A stretch of 64,000 bases of DNA from Caldalkalibacillus uzonensis. Its GTDB lineage: Bacteria > Bacillota > Bacilli > Caldalkalibacillales > Caldalkalibacillaceae. Each line of letters starts with the position of its first letter. The first letter of the stretch is position 1. A program made the translations under genes and the position numbers. The notes under the pieces are model-generated. The model was not told where the DNA came from, made no database searches, and saw only the letters and a program-made list of their open reading frames with translations. This document shows positions 52,730 through 62,030 of the stretch, piece after piece. The stretch spans positions 1-64,000 of the forward strand of contig NZ_JAUSUQ010000001.1 of NCBI RefSeq assembly GCF_030814135.1. The letters are read 5' to 3'.

Positions 52730-52793
52730 CGACAGCCAATTTAGGTGAGGGTGCTTGCCATCAGGCAGGTTTCATCTAAAAAAGCGGCTGTCG
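52730..52793 (+). promoter_or_regulatory. Structured rpsB leader (candidate S2 autoregulatory element)
   Basis: CGACAGCC (52730-52737) pairs perfectly with GGCTGTCG (52786-52793) and encloses a second six-base hairpin with one G-U pair, CTTGCC/GGCAGG (52754-52759, 52764-52769, loop ATCA). It lies in the untranslated leader 30 bases ahead of rpsB. Many ribosomal protein genes in Firmicutes have such leaders; binding of S2 here is inference. Confidence 0.5.
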
Positions 52794-52824
52794 GAGGAAA
52801 AAACCCAAAGGAGGATATGTTTAC

Positions 52825-53526
52825 ATGGCAGTCATTTCAATGAAACAACTATTGGAAGCCGGGGTTCATTTCGGACATCAGACCCGCCGCTGGAACCCCA
52901 AAATGGCCCGTTACATCTTTACTGAACGTAACGGCATTTACATTATTGACCTGCAAAAAACGGTGAAGAAGGTTGAGGAAGCTTATAACTTTGTGCGTGA
53001 TCTGGCCGCAAACGGCGGAAAGATTTTGTTTGTCGGCACCAAAAAGCAAGCGCAAGAGTCAATCAAAGAGGAAGCTGAGCGCTGCAACATGTTCTATATC
53101 AATACGCGCTGGCTGGGTGGAACATTAACCAACTTCCAAACCATTCGCAAGCGTATTGAGCGCTTGCATGAACTGGAACAAATGGAAACGGACGGTACGT
53201 TCGATGTACTGCCTAAAAAGGAAGTTATTTTGCTGCGCAAGGAGAAAGAACGCTTGGAAAAATTCTTAGGCGGAATTAAAGACATGAAAGAGCTTCCGGA
53301 TGCTCTTTTCGTCGTTGATCCCCGCAAAGAACGGATCGCCATTGCCGAAGCGCGTAAACTGGGCATTCCTATTGTGGCTATCGTTGATACCAACTGTGAC
53401 CCCGATGAGGTTGACTACGTGATTCCCGGCAATGATGATGCCATCCGTGCCGTTAAACTCTTGGCTTCCAAAATGGCCGATGCCGTTTTAGAAGGTAATC
53501 AAGGGGAGCAAACCAGTGTATCCTAA
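52825..53526 (+). CDS. rpsB: Ribosomal protein S2
   Basis: A 233-residue protein of normal length: [40 protein letters not shown] and [15 protein letters not shown], then [20 protein letters not shown]. It joins the 30S head late in assembly. ATG follows AAAGGAGG. Cotranscribed with tsf through a partial terminator. Confidence 0.98.
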   Translation: MAVISMKQLLEAGVHFGHQTRRWNPKMARYIFTERNGIYIIDLQKTVKKVEEAYNFVRDLAANGGKILFVGTKKQAQESIKEEAERCNMFYINTRWLGGTLTNFQTIRKRIERLHELEQMETDGTFDVLPKKEVILLRKEKERLEKFLGGIKDMKELPDALFVVDPRKERIAIAEARKLGIPIVAIVDTNCDPDEVDYVIPGNDDAIRAVKLLASKMADAVLEGNQGEQTSVS

Positions 53527-53557
53527 GCAGGAATTTAGCTTGCCTGTTTAAAAACTT

Positions 53558-53598
53558 AAAAGGGTGGCCTGAGGGAATACCCTTAGCCCCCTTTTTTT
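53558..53598 (+). terminator. Attenuator-like terminator between rpsB and tsf
   Basis: AAAAGGGTGGC (53558-53568) and GCCCCCTTTT (from 53586) pair with one bulged T and end in seven T. It could reduce tsf transcription relative to rpsB. The spacer 53599-53700 shows no clear promoter. Confidence 0.65.
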
Positions 53599-53712
53599 AA
53601 AGGTTTACAAACAGTAAGCTTGGAAAAACTTTAATTATAGAAAATACATATGCTAAAAATATAGCTAAACCCACTAACGGATTGATAACGGACTTAAAGG
53701 AGGATGACTGCT

Positions 53713-54603
53713 GTGTCTGTAACAGCAAGCATGGTAAAAGAATTGCGTGAAAAAACCGGTGCTGGCATGATGGATTGTAAAAAGGCACTGACGGAAACAA
53801 ACGGAGATATGGAGAAAGCGATCGAGTACCTTCGCGAAAAAGGACTGGCCAAGGCAGCCAAAAAAGCGGACCGTGTTGCTGCTGAAGGCTTAACCTCTGT
53901 TGAGGTGGAAGGTAACGTGGCCGTGTTGTTGGAAGTGAACTGTGAAACCGACTTCGTGGCCAAAAATGCTGAATTCCAAAGCTTTATCTCTGAGGTTAGC
54001 AAACATCTCATCAAACATCGCCCGAGCAGTGTACAGGAAGCGTTGTCCCAAAAACTGGAAGGTCGAGAAGAAACACTTCAGGAGCGCTTGCATGCTTTAA
54101 TTTCCAAAATCGGTGAAAATATGAAGCTGCGACGTTTCGAAGTGGTTGAAAAAACCGATAAAGATGCATTTGGTGCCTACATTCATATGGGTGGCAGCAT
54201 CAGTGTGTTAACCGTTCTCCAAAACACCACCAATGAGAACCTGGCTAAAGATGTAGCCATGCATATTGCTGCCTTGAACCCACGTTTTATCTCCAGAGAT
54301 GATGTGCCTGAAGATGTGGTTAATCAGGAAAGAGAGATCCTTAAACAACAAGCCCTTAATGAAGGGAAACCTGAACATATTGTAGAAAAAATGGTAGAAG
54401 GCCGGCTTGGTAAATTTTATAAAGAAGTATGTCTCTTAGAACAAGAATTTGTTAAAGATCCTGATCTCTCCATTGGCAAACTGTTGCAAAAAGAAGGACA
54501 GGACGTCACCATTAAACAATTCTATCGCTACCAGCTTGGCGAAGGAATCGAGAAAAAAGAAGAGAACTTCGCTGAAGAAGTGATGTCTCAGGTCAAAAAA
54601 TAA
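53713..54603 (+). CDS. tsf: Elongation factor Ts
   Basis: A 296-residue nucleotide exchange factor for EF-Tu. The N-terminal UBA-like part is [20 protein letters not shown] with [20 protein letters not shown]; the core has [20 protein letters not shown] including the TDFV motif that enters EF-Tu. GTG 53713 lies nine bases behind AAAGGAGG; the ATG at 53704 abuts that site and is unlikely. Confidence 0.97.
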   Translation: MSVTASMVKELREKTGAGMMDCKKALTETNGDMEKAIEYLREKGLAKAAKKADRVAAEGLTSVEVEGNVAVLLEVNCETDFVAKNAEFQSFISEVSKHLIKHRPSSVQEALSQKLEGREETLQERLHALISKIGENMKLRRFEVVEKTDKDAFGAYIHMGGSISVLTVLQNTTNENLAKDVAMHIAALNPRFISRDDVPEDVVNQEREILKQQALNEGKPEHIVEKMVEGRLGKFYKEVCLLEQEFVKDPDLSIGKLLQKEGQDVTIKQFYRYQLGEGIEKKEENFAEEVMSQVKK

Positions 54604-54630
54604 TCGCAATATGCCTGGCCAGTCAATCAT

Positions 54631-54659
54631 ATAGGGAACACGTTGTGTTCCCTATTTTT
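54631..54659 (+). terminator. Terminator of rpsB-tsf
   Basis: Perfect eleven-base arms ATAGGGAACAC and GTGTTCCCTAT with loop GTT, then TTTT. Confidence 0.85.
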
Positions 54660-54672
54660 GAGGAAAAAATGA

Positions 54673-55442
<770 letters not shown>

Positions 55443-55443
<1 letters not shown>

Positions 55444-56000
55444 TGGTTAATGATGTGATTCAAAATGCACGACAGAGAATGGGAAAAGCAGTCAACCAGT
55501 TAAAATCGGAGCTGGCCAGTTTGCGTGCAGGCCGTGCTACTCCTGCCTTGCTTGACAAAGTTTACGTTGATTATTATGGCACCCCAACACCAGTTAATCA
55601 GCTGGCTAATATCAGTGCGCCTGAGCCCCGTTTACTAACCATTCAGCCTTGGGACAAGAGCGTACTGGATGCCATTGAAAAAGCGATTTTAAAATCTGAA
55701 TTGGGTCTGACACCTAACAATGATGGAAATATTATCCGCATTGCCATCCCAGCTCTAACGGAAGAAAGACGTCAGGAATTGGTTAAAATGGTTAAAAAGT
55801 ACGGTGAAGAGGCTAAAGTGGCTATTCGTAACGTTCGCCGGGATGCCAACGAGTCCATCAAGAAGATTGAAAAAGGCGGAGACATCTCTGAGGATGAAGC
55901 CCGTCGTCATCAGGAAACCATCCAAAAGACAACCGATGAACATATCGCCCAGGTGGATCAAATTGTTGCCAAGAAAGAAAAAGAAATTATGGAAGTGTAA
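55443..56000 (+). CDS. frr: Ribosome recycling factor
   Basis: A 185-residue protein with the two-domain RRF signature: [34 protein letters not shown], and the long helix [20 protein letters not shown] then [13 protein letters not shown]. It splits post-termination ribosomes with EF-G. Translationally coupled to pyrH (TGATG). Confidence 0.98.
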
Positions 56001-56016
56001 CGCGGAAGGTGACTTG

Positions 56017-56046
56017 AAATCACCCTCAACTTAAGAGGGTGATTTT
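56017..56046 (+). terminator. Terminator of pyrH-frr
   Basis: Arms AAATCACCCTC and GAGGGTGATTT (56017-56027, 56035-56045) with a seven-base loop, then T-rich sequence. Confidence 0.8.
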
Positions 56047-56072
56047 GTTCATCAATGCTTGGAGGAATTATC

Positions 56073-56828
56073 ATGTTACACAAGATTACCAACCGACTTA
56101 GAGAGACAAAAGGAAGTCAACGAATAGATCAAGCCAATATCCCTCAACATGTGGCCATTATTATGGACGGCAACGGCCGCTGGGCCAATCAGCGCGGCTT
56201 GCCGCGGGTAGCCGGGCACCGGGCCGGCATGAAAGTCGTGAAAGAAATTACTAAAGCGGCTGATGAAATCGGTGTTAAAATATTAACCCTTTATGCTTTT
56301 TCCACAGAGAACTGGAAGCGGCCAAGGGAAGAAGTGGATTACTTGATGAAGCTGCCGCAGGAGTATCTGGCAACCGAATTGGACGAATTAAATCAGCGCA
56401 ATGTGCAGGTCCGCTTGCTGGGTTCGGAAGAAGGTTTGCCACCCCATACCCTTGAGGCTGTCAAAGAGGCCGTACATAAAACACGCCACAATACGGGACT
56501 AATCCTTAATTTTGCCTTAAACTATGGCAGCCGTTCTGAGATTGTCCAAATGGTCAAAATGCTGGCCGCCAAAGTTGAGCGTCATGAACTGAGCATCGAC
56601 GATATTAACGAGCAGCTTGTCAGCCAGTCTCTGCAGACGGGAGGATTACCCGATCCTGATCTGTTGATCCGTACCAAAGAGATTCGCTTAAGCAATTTTA
56701 TGCTTTGGCAGCTGGCTTATACCGAACTATGGTTCACCGATGTGTATTGGCCTGATTTTACCAAGAAGCACTTTGAAGAAGCAATTAGTGAGTTTCAACA
56801 GCGGGCTCGACGTTACGGCTCTGTTTAA
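56073..56828 (+). CDS. uppS: Undecaprenyl diphosphate synthase (isoprenyl transferase)
   Basis: A 251-residue cis-prenyltransferase. The catalytic block is VAIIMDGNGRWANQRGLPRV with AGHRAGMK, followed by LYAFSTENWKRP. In the highly conserved motif that normally reads RT(S/G)GE-x-R-(L/I)-SN this protein has RTKEIRLSN, one residue shorter (56670-56702). The rest, NFMLWQLAYTELWFTDVYWP, is standard. It makes the lipid carrier for peptidoglycan. ATG 56073 follows GGAGG. Confidence 0.95.
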   Translation: MLHKITNRLRETKGSQRIDQANIPQHVAIIMDGNGRWANQRGLPRVAGHRAGMKVVKEITKAADEIGVKILTLYAFSTENWKRPREEVDYLMKLPQEYLATELDELNQRNVQVRLLGSEEGLPPHTLEAVKEAVHKTRHNTGLILNFALNYGSRSEIVQMVKMLAAKVERHELSIDDINEQLVSQSLQTGGLPDPDLLIRTKEIRLSNFMLWQLAYTELWFTDVYWPDFTKKHFEEAISEFQQRARRYGSV

Positions 56829-56871
56829 CAACAGAGGCCGAGACTCAAGATGACAAACGTGAGGAGGGTGT

Positions 56872-57669
56872 GTGTTGAAGCAGCGCATCATTACAGCAGC
56901 AATTGGTGGTTCTCTGTTTATCGTTGTTCTTATCTTGGGAGGCTTGTGGTTTGCCCTGCTCATTTCTGTCTTGGCTGTGCTGGCTTATCGTGAGATGATC
57001 CACATGGCCCGTATTCCTGTCTATTCCGCTCCCTCTCTCTTGGGTCTGGCCTTTCTGCTGGCTCTCTTGTTGTCCTTCCTGCATCGTGCCAATGTCATCC
57101 CGGTTCCGTCCTTTTTGATGATCTCCCTGGAAGCACTGTTTGTCCTGTTTCTGATCCTGTTCTTGGTCATGACAGTTATGACCAAAAATCAGGTCACTAT
57201 TGAACACCTTGGTCCTTTTTTGCTTGCCGTTTTTTATGTTGGCATTGGTTTAGCCCAATTTATCTATGCCCGGGAAGCGGAAGGACTCACTTTTATTTTT
57301 TTTATTCTGGCTGTGATCTGGTCAACCGACAGCGGTGCCTATTTTATTGGACGGTCTTTGGGCAAGCATAAGCTGTGGCCCAGTATCAGTCCCAACAAAA
57401 CCATTGAAGGCGCTCTAGGGGGGATTGGGGTTGCAGTGGCTGTTGCTCTCCTTTTCCAGCTTTTGACCGGTCATTTTGCCAACTACGGGAAAATGCTCAG
57501 TTTGGTACTGTTCGTGTCCATTGCTTGTCAGATAGGGGATCTGGTGGAATCAGCATTAAAGCGCTATTACGGCGTGAAGGATTCAGGAATGCTTCTTCCG
57601 GGCCATGGCGGTGTTTTGGATCGTTTCGACAGCTTAATTTTTGTTTTTGTCCTGCTCTATCTCCTTTAG
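56872..57669 (+). CDS. cdsA: Phosphatidate cytidylyltransferase
   Basis: A 265-residue protein with about eight membrane helices. The family signature is at the C-terminus: GDLVESALKRYYGVKDSGML then LPGHGGVLDRFDSL. It makes CDP-diacylglycerol for phospholipid synthesis. GTG 56872 or TTG 56875 behind GAGGAGGG. Between uppS and dxr as in B. subtilis. Confidence 0.96.
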   Translation: MLKQRIITAAIGGSLFIVVLILGGLWFALLISVLAVLAYREMIHMARIPVYSAPSLLGLAFLLALLLSFLHRANVIPVPSFLMISLEALFVLFLILFLVMTVMTKNQVTIEHLGPFLLAVFYVGIGLAQFIYAREAEGLTFIFFILAVIWSTDSGAYFIGRSLGKHKLWPSISPNKTIEGALGGIGVAVAVALLFQLLTGHFANYGKMLSLVLFVSIACQIGDLVESALKRYYGVKDSGMLLPGHGGVLDRFDSLIFVFVLLYLL

Positions 57670-57691
57670 GGACGATATGTTGCAAAGACCG

Positions 57692-57720
57692 TTGTCATTA
57701 GGCAAAATGATTGATATAGT
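57692..57720 (+). promoter_or_regulatory. Promoter of dxr
   Basis: TTGTCA (57692-57697), a 17-base spacer and TATAGT (57715-57720), 36 bases ahead of the dxr ATG. Confidence 0.6.
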
Positions 57721-57755
57721 TTGAAAATGAAAAGATAGAAACAGGGGTTAGAACA

Positions 57756-58907
57756 ATGAAAAATATTGCAGTTTTGGGTTCAACAGGTTCTATTGGCAGA
57801 CAAACATTAGAAGTGATTGCTTCCCATCCCGGTTCGTTTAGACTGGTGGCCATGGCAGCCGGTACAAACGCAGACTTAATTATTGAACAGGCCAACAAGT
57901 TTCAGCCAGCGCTTGTCTCAGTAAGTACAAAGGAGCTGGCCGAAAGGGTCAAAATACATATCCCAGCCCATACTAAAGTGGTGTATGGACTGGAAGGATT
58001 GATCGAAGTCGCCACTCATGAAGATGTACATACGCTGGTGACAGCCGTTGTGGGCAGTATTGGACTAAAACCCACCTTGGCGGCGATTGAGCAAGGGAAA
58101 CAGATTGCTTTAGCCAATAAGGAGACTTTAGTGACGGCAGGCCAGATTGTGATGGAACTGGCAGCTAAACACCAAGTCAGCATCTTGCCTGTTGACAGCG
58201 AGCATTCAGCCATTTTCCAATGTTTACAAGGTGAAAACAAGAGTCAAGTGGAAAAAATCATTTTAACGGCATCAGGGGGCAGTTTCAGACATAAAAGTAG
58301 AGAAGAGCTTGTAAATGTAAGCCTTGAAGATGCGCTCAAGCATCCCAACTGGTCTATGGGACCGAAGGTAACCATTGATTCAGCCACCATGATGAATAAA
58401 GGGCTGGAAGTGATTGAAGCTCACTGGCTGTTTTCCATGCCCTATGACAACATTGAGGTTCTCTTACATGATGAAAGCATTATCCATTCCATGGTGGTTT
58501 TTCAAGACAGTGCGGTGATGGCCCAGCTGGGAACCCCTGATATGCGAGTGCCCATTCAGTATGCCTTAACTTATCCGGAACGTTATCCGTTCTTTACACC
58601 GCGGCTAGATTTGGCTCAGGTTGGCTGTTTGCATTTCAGAGAGGCCGACTTCAACCGTTATCCCTGTCTAAGGCTGGCTTTTGAAGCAGGGAAAACAGGA
58701 GGTACCATGCCGACCGTCTTAAATGCGGCCAACGAGATTGCCGTGACACAGTTTTTACGTTCGGAAATCAGCTTCCTGGACATTGAAAAAGTGATTGAGG
58801 AAACAATGAACCAGCATGAACCGATTGCCAACCCCACATTGGAAGAGATAGAAGAAGTTGACCGATGGGCAAGAGAAAGGGCAAAATCGATAGAAAGAAG
58901 GTGCTGA
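57756..58907 (+). CDS. dxr: 1-deoxy-D-xylulose-5-phosphate reductoisomerase
   Basis: A 383-residue enzyme of the MEP isoprenoid pathway. NADPH-binding [30 protein letters not shown], metal-binding [14 protein letters not shown] and [16 protein letters not shown] with [14 protein letters not shown] are all present. It makes 2-C-methyl-erythritol 4-phosphate. ATG follows CAGGGGTT. One base separates it from rseP. Confidence 0.97.
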   Translation: MKNIAVLGSTGSIGRQTLEVIASHPGSFRLVAMAAGTNADLIIEQANKFQPALVSVSTKELAERVKIHIPAHTKVVYGLEGLIEVATHEDVHTLVTAVVGSIGLKPTLAAIEQGKQIALANKETLVTAGQIVMELAAKHQVSILPVDSEHSAIFQCLQGENKSQVEKIILTASGGSFRHKSREELVNVSLEDALKHPNWSMGPKVTIDSATMMNKGLEVIEAHWLFSMPYDNIEVLLHDESIIHSMVVFQDSAVMAQLGTPDMRVPIQYALTYPERYPFFTPRLDLAQVGCLHFREADFNRYPCLRLAFEAGKTGGTMPTVLNAANEIAVTQFLRSEISFLDIEKVIEETMNQHEPIANPTLEEIEEVDRWARERAKSIERRC

Positions 58908-58908
58908 T

Positions 58909-60174
58909 ATGCAAACGGTGAGTAGCATTATTTTGGTCATTGGTGTGATCATCTTTGTCCATGAACTGGGGCATTTGATCATGGCCAAAAGGGCCGGCAT
59001 TTTGTGCCGGGAATTTGCCATTGGCTTCGGCCCTAAGCTGTTTTCTTTCCGTAAGGGTGAAACCTTATATACCATACGTTTGCTCCCCCTTGGAGGGTAT
59101 GTGCGGATGGCTGGGGAGGACCCGGAAATGGTTCAAATTAAAACGGGTCACGATGTAGGCTTAGTTTTTAACGGACAAGGTAAGGTTTCTAAAATAATTT
59201 TAAACCGAAAGACCAGGCCTGCCCATGCTGAGCCCTTAAACGTTCAACGCATTGACCTGGAGCATGATCTATACATTGAAGGTTACAATGCTGCAGAAGA
59301 ACTGGTCCGGTATGAGGTTGACCGGGAGGCCCTGTTGGTCTATGACAGCCAGGAAGTGTTGATTGCCCCTTATGACCGCCAATTTGGCAGTAAAACATTG
59401 GGCCAGCGGGCAGCCGCCATTTTGGCCGGTCCGTTAGCTAACTTCATCTTGGCCTTCGTTTTGTTCACCGGATTGGCCTTAAGCTTCGGAGTTCCCAGTG
59501 ATGAGCCTATCGTTGGTGATGTCATGCCGGGGTCTGTGGCAGAAGAAGCAGGTCTAGAGGCCGGAGATCGTATTCTGGCGATTAATCAAAAGGTTATGGA
59601 TAATTGGAGTGAACTGGAACAAACCATTATGTTAAATCCCGGACAAGAGCTGACCTTTCTTATCGAACGAAATAACGAGGAGTTTGAGCTGGCTATCACT
59701 CCTGCGGTACGGGAACTTGATATGCAACCAGGACAGCAGTTCGGGTTTATTGGCGTTTATCAGCATTTTGAACAATCGTTTGTGGGCGCCTTTGTCCATG
59801 GATTTAATCTCATGATTGAGATGTCCACACTTATCTTCAAAAGCATCGGCATGTTGATTACTGGTGCACTGGGCATTGACGCCTTGGCCGGACCGGTTGG
59901 CATCTTCGATTTCACAGGGCAGGCTGCCCAAGCGGGGCTGCCTGTGCTCCTGCGCTGGACGGCCGCCTTAAGTGTCAATCTGGCCATTCTTAACTTACTT
60001 CCCATCCCGGCCTTGGATGGAGGGCGGTTGCTCTTTCTGGGTATTGAGGCGGTCCGGGGACGGCCTATTGACCCCCAAAAAGAAGGATTGGCCCATTTTA
60101 TTGGTTTTGCCCTCTTAATGTTATTGATCCTGGTCGTAACCTGGAACGATATTCAACGAGTATTCTTCAACTAG
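58909..60174 (+). CDS. rseP: Site-2 intramembrane metalloprotease RseP/RasP
   Basis: A 421-residue polytopic protease. HELGH zinc motif at residues 18-22 in the first helix, a PDZ domain (about residues 200-280, VMPGSVAEEAGLEAGDRIL), and the third zinc ligand in NLLPIPALDGGRLLF. It cleaves anti-sigma factors and remnant signal peptides within the membrane. Start ATG right after dxr. Confidence 0.96.
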   Translation: MQTVSSIILVIGVIIFVHELGHLIMAKRAGILCREFAIGFGPKLFSFRKGETLYTIRLLPLGGYVRMAGEDPEMVQIKTGHDVGLVFNGQGKVSKIILNRKTRPAHAEPLNVQRIDLEHDLYIEGYNAAEELVRYEVDREALLVYDSQEVLIAPYDRQFGSKTLGQRAAAILAGPLANFILAFVLFTGLALSFGVPSDEPIVGDVMPGSVAEEAGLEAGDRILAINQKVMDNWSELEQTIMLNPGQELTFLIERNNEEFELAITPAVRELDMQPGQQFGFIGVYQHFEQSFVGAFVHGFNLMIEMSTLIFKSIGMLITGALGIDALAGPVGIFDFTGQAAQAGLPVLLRWTAALSVNLAILNLLPIPALDGGRLLFLGIEAVRGRPIDPQKEGLAHFIGFALLMLLILVVTWNDIQRVFFN

Positions 60175-60223
60175 CCGCTTTGTTAAAGCACGTTGTTAAA
60201 GATTGGAGAAGGGTGATGGAGAA

Positions 60224-61930
60224 ATGAGACAGCAACATTATCTTGTTCCGACCTTGAGAGATGTCCCTGCTGATGCGGAAGTGGCCAGTCATCAACTGAT
60301 GCTCAGAGCCGGTCTGATTCGTCAGCTGGCTTCCGGCCTGTACACCTACCTGCCTTTGGCCCAGCGTGTGTTAAAAAAAATCCAAGATATTATCCGTGAG
60401 GAGATGAATAAAGCGGGAGCACAAGAGCTGTTGATGCCTGCCCTGCATCCGGCTGAAATTTGGCAGGAAACGGGAAGATGGGATGTCTACGGACCGGAGC
60501 TCATGCGCTTATCTGACCGTCATGAACGACAGTTTGCTCTAGGTCCCACCCATGAAGAGGTGGTCACGGGGCTGCTCAGGGATGAGGTGAAATCTTACAA
60601 ACGGCTGCCTATGACTGTCTATCAAATCCAGACCAAGTATCGTGATGAACGGCGTCCCCGCTTTGGGGTACTGAGGGCTAGAGAATTTATAATGAAAGAT
60701 GCCTATTCATTTGACACCTCCCGTGAAGGTTTGGATGAAAGCTATCGTAAAATGTATGACGCTTACCAGGCTATCTTTTCCCGCTGCCAGCTTAACTTCA
60801 GAGCTGTCGAAGCGGACGCCGGTGCCATTGGGGGGACGGGCACCCACGAATTTATGGTTTTGTCTGACATTGGTGAAGATACCATTGCCTATTGTGATAC
60901 GTGCAATTATGCCGCCAACATTGAGAAAGCGGAAGTGAACCAGCAGGAGTATGAGCAAGTTCAGGGCAGCGGCTTGCCTATGGAAAAAGTGGACACGCCT
61001 CAAGCCAAAACGATTGAACAGCTGGCGGCGATGCTCAATGTGTCGCCTAGCCAGATTATCAAAGCGGTTGCTTTGGCTGTGGATGGACAAGTGGTGGTGG
61101 CCCTTGTCCGGGGTGATTTCGAACTCAACGAGGTGAAAGTGAAAAATCTGCTTGACGCAGATGTAGTGGAGCTCTTGGATGAAGAACGGATTCGTACGGA
61201 ACTGGGATCTGAGCCGGGCTTTATCGGTCCTGTCGGTTTGGATGGCTGTAAAGTAATCGCTGATTACAGTATCAAAGGCATGACCGATGCGCTAGCTGGT
61301 GCCAACGAAAAGGACAAGCATGTTGTGCATGTCAGTGTGGATCGAGATTTTAGTGTTGAATGCTACGCAGACTTAAGGCAGATCAGTGAGGGAGATGCCT
61401 GTCCTCGCTGCGCAGGCACCATTCACTTTGCCAAGGGGATTGAGGTGGGCCATGTGTTTAAATTGGGTACTAAGTATAGTGAAGCCATGGGTGCTACCTT
61501 TCTGGACGAAAACGGCAAGGAACAGCCGATGATTATGGGCTGCTACGGCATCGGTGTGACCCGCACGCTGGCGGCGGTGATTGAGCAGCATCATGATGAA
61601 CATGGCATTATCTGGCCCAGAGCACTGGCACCATTTGATATTCATCTCATTGCTGTTAACATGAAAGATGATGCTCAACGGGAGTTAGCTGAACAACTTT
61701 ATACCCAGCTTAGGGAGGCGGGGTATGAGGTCCTGTATGACGACCGCCAGGAGCGGGCCGGCGTCAAGTTTAAGGATGCGGATCTGATTGGCATACCGCT
61801 CAGAATAACGGTTGGTAAAAAAGCAGGGGAAGGGATTGTTGAAAGCAAGTTGCGCAAGAATGGGGAAACACAGGAGCTGAAAGCAGAGCAGCTGATTGAG
61901 CAGATTCCTTCCTTACTGGAGCAGGCTTAA
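60224..61930 (+). CDS. proS: Prolyl-tRNA synthetase
   Basis: A 568-residue bacterial-type class II synthetase. Motif 1 region [20 protein letters not shown], motif 2 [20 protein letters not shown], the inserted editing domain (about residues 230-390) and motif 3 [23 protein letters not shown] 60224 follows AAGGGTGATGGAG; an earlier ATG at 60203 lacks a ribosome site. No T-box leader is present. Confidence 0.97.
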   Translation: MRQQHYLVPTLRDVPADAEVASHQLMLRAGLIRQLASGLYTYLPLAQRVLKKIQDIIREEMNKAGAQELLMPALHPAEIWQETGRWDVYGPELMRLSDRHERQFALGPTHEEVVTGLLRDEVKSYKRLPMTVYQIQTKYRDERRPRFGVLRAREFIMKDAYSFDTSREGLDESYRKMYDAYQAIFSRCQLNFRAVEADAGAIGGTGTHEFMVLSDIGEDTIAYCDTCNYAANIEKAEVNQQEYEQVQGSGLPMEKVDTPQAKTIEQLAAMLNVSPSQIIKAVALAVDGQVVVALVRGDFELNEVKVKNLLDADVVELLDEERIRTELGSEPGFIGPVGLDGCKVIADYSIKGMTDALAGANEKDKHVVHVSVDRDFSVECYADLRQISEGDACPRCAGTIHFAKGIEVGHVFKLGTKYSEAMGATFLDENGKEQPMIMGCYGIGVTRTLAAVIEQHHDEHGIIWPRALAPFDIHLIAVNMKDDAQRELAEQLYTQLREAGYEVLYDDRQERAGVKFKDADLIGIPLRITVGKKAGEGIVESKLRKNGETQELKAEQLIEQIPSLLEQA

Positions 61931-62030
61931 CCTTGGCCATGCTGAGAAAACAGATTTAAGCGTATAGCAATCAGAGGCTATTTTAACTGTTTAGTGATTG
62001 ATGGAACAGGGAGAGGGGGAACATCAATCC

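Noticed and set aside
60175-60223. T-box riboswitch ahead of proS
   Set aside because: The gap is only about 50 bases, far too short for a T-box leader, and no T-box motif is visible.
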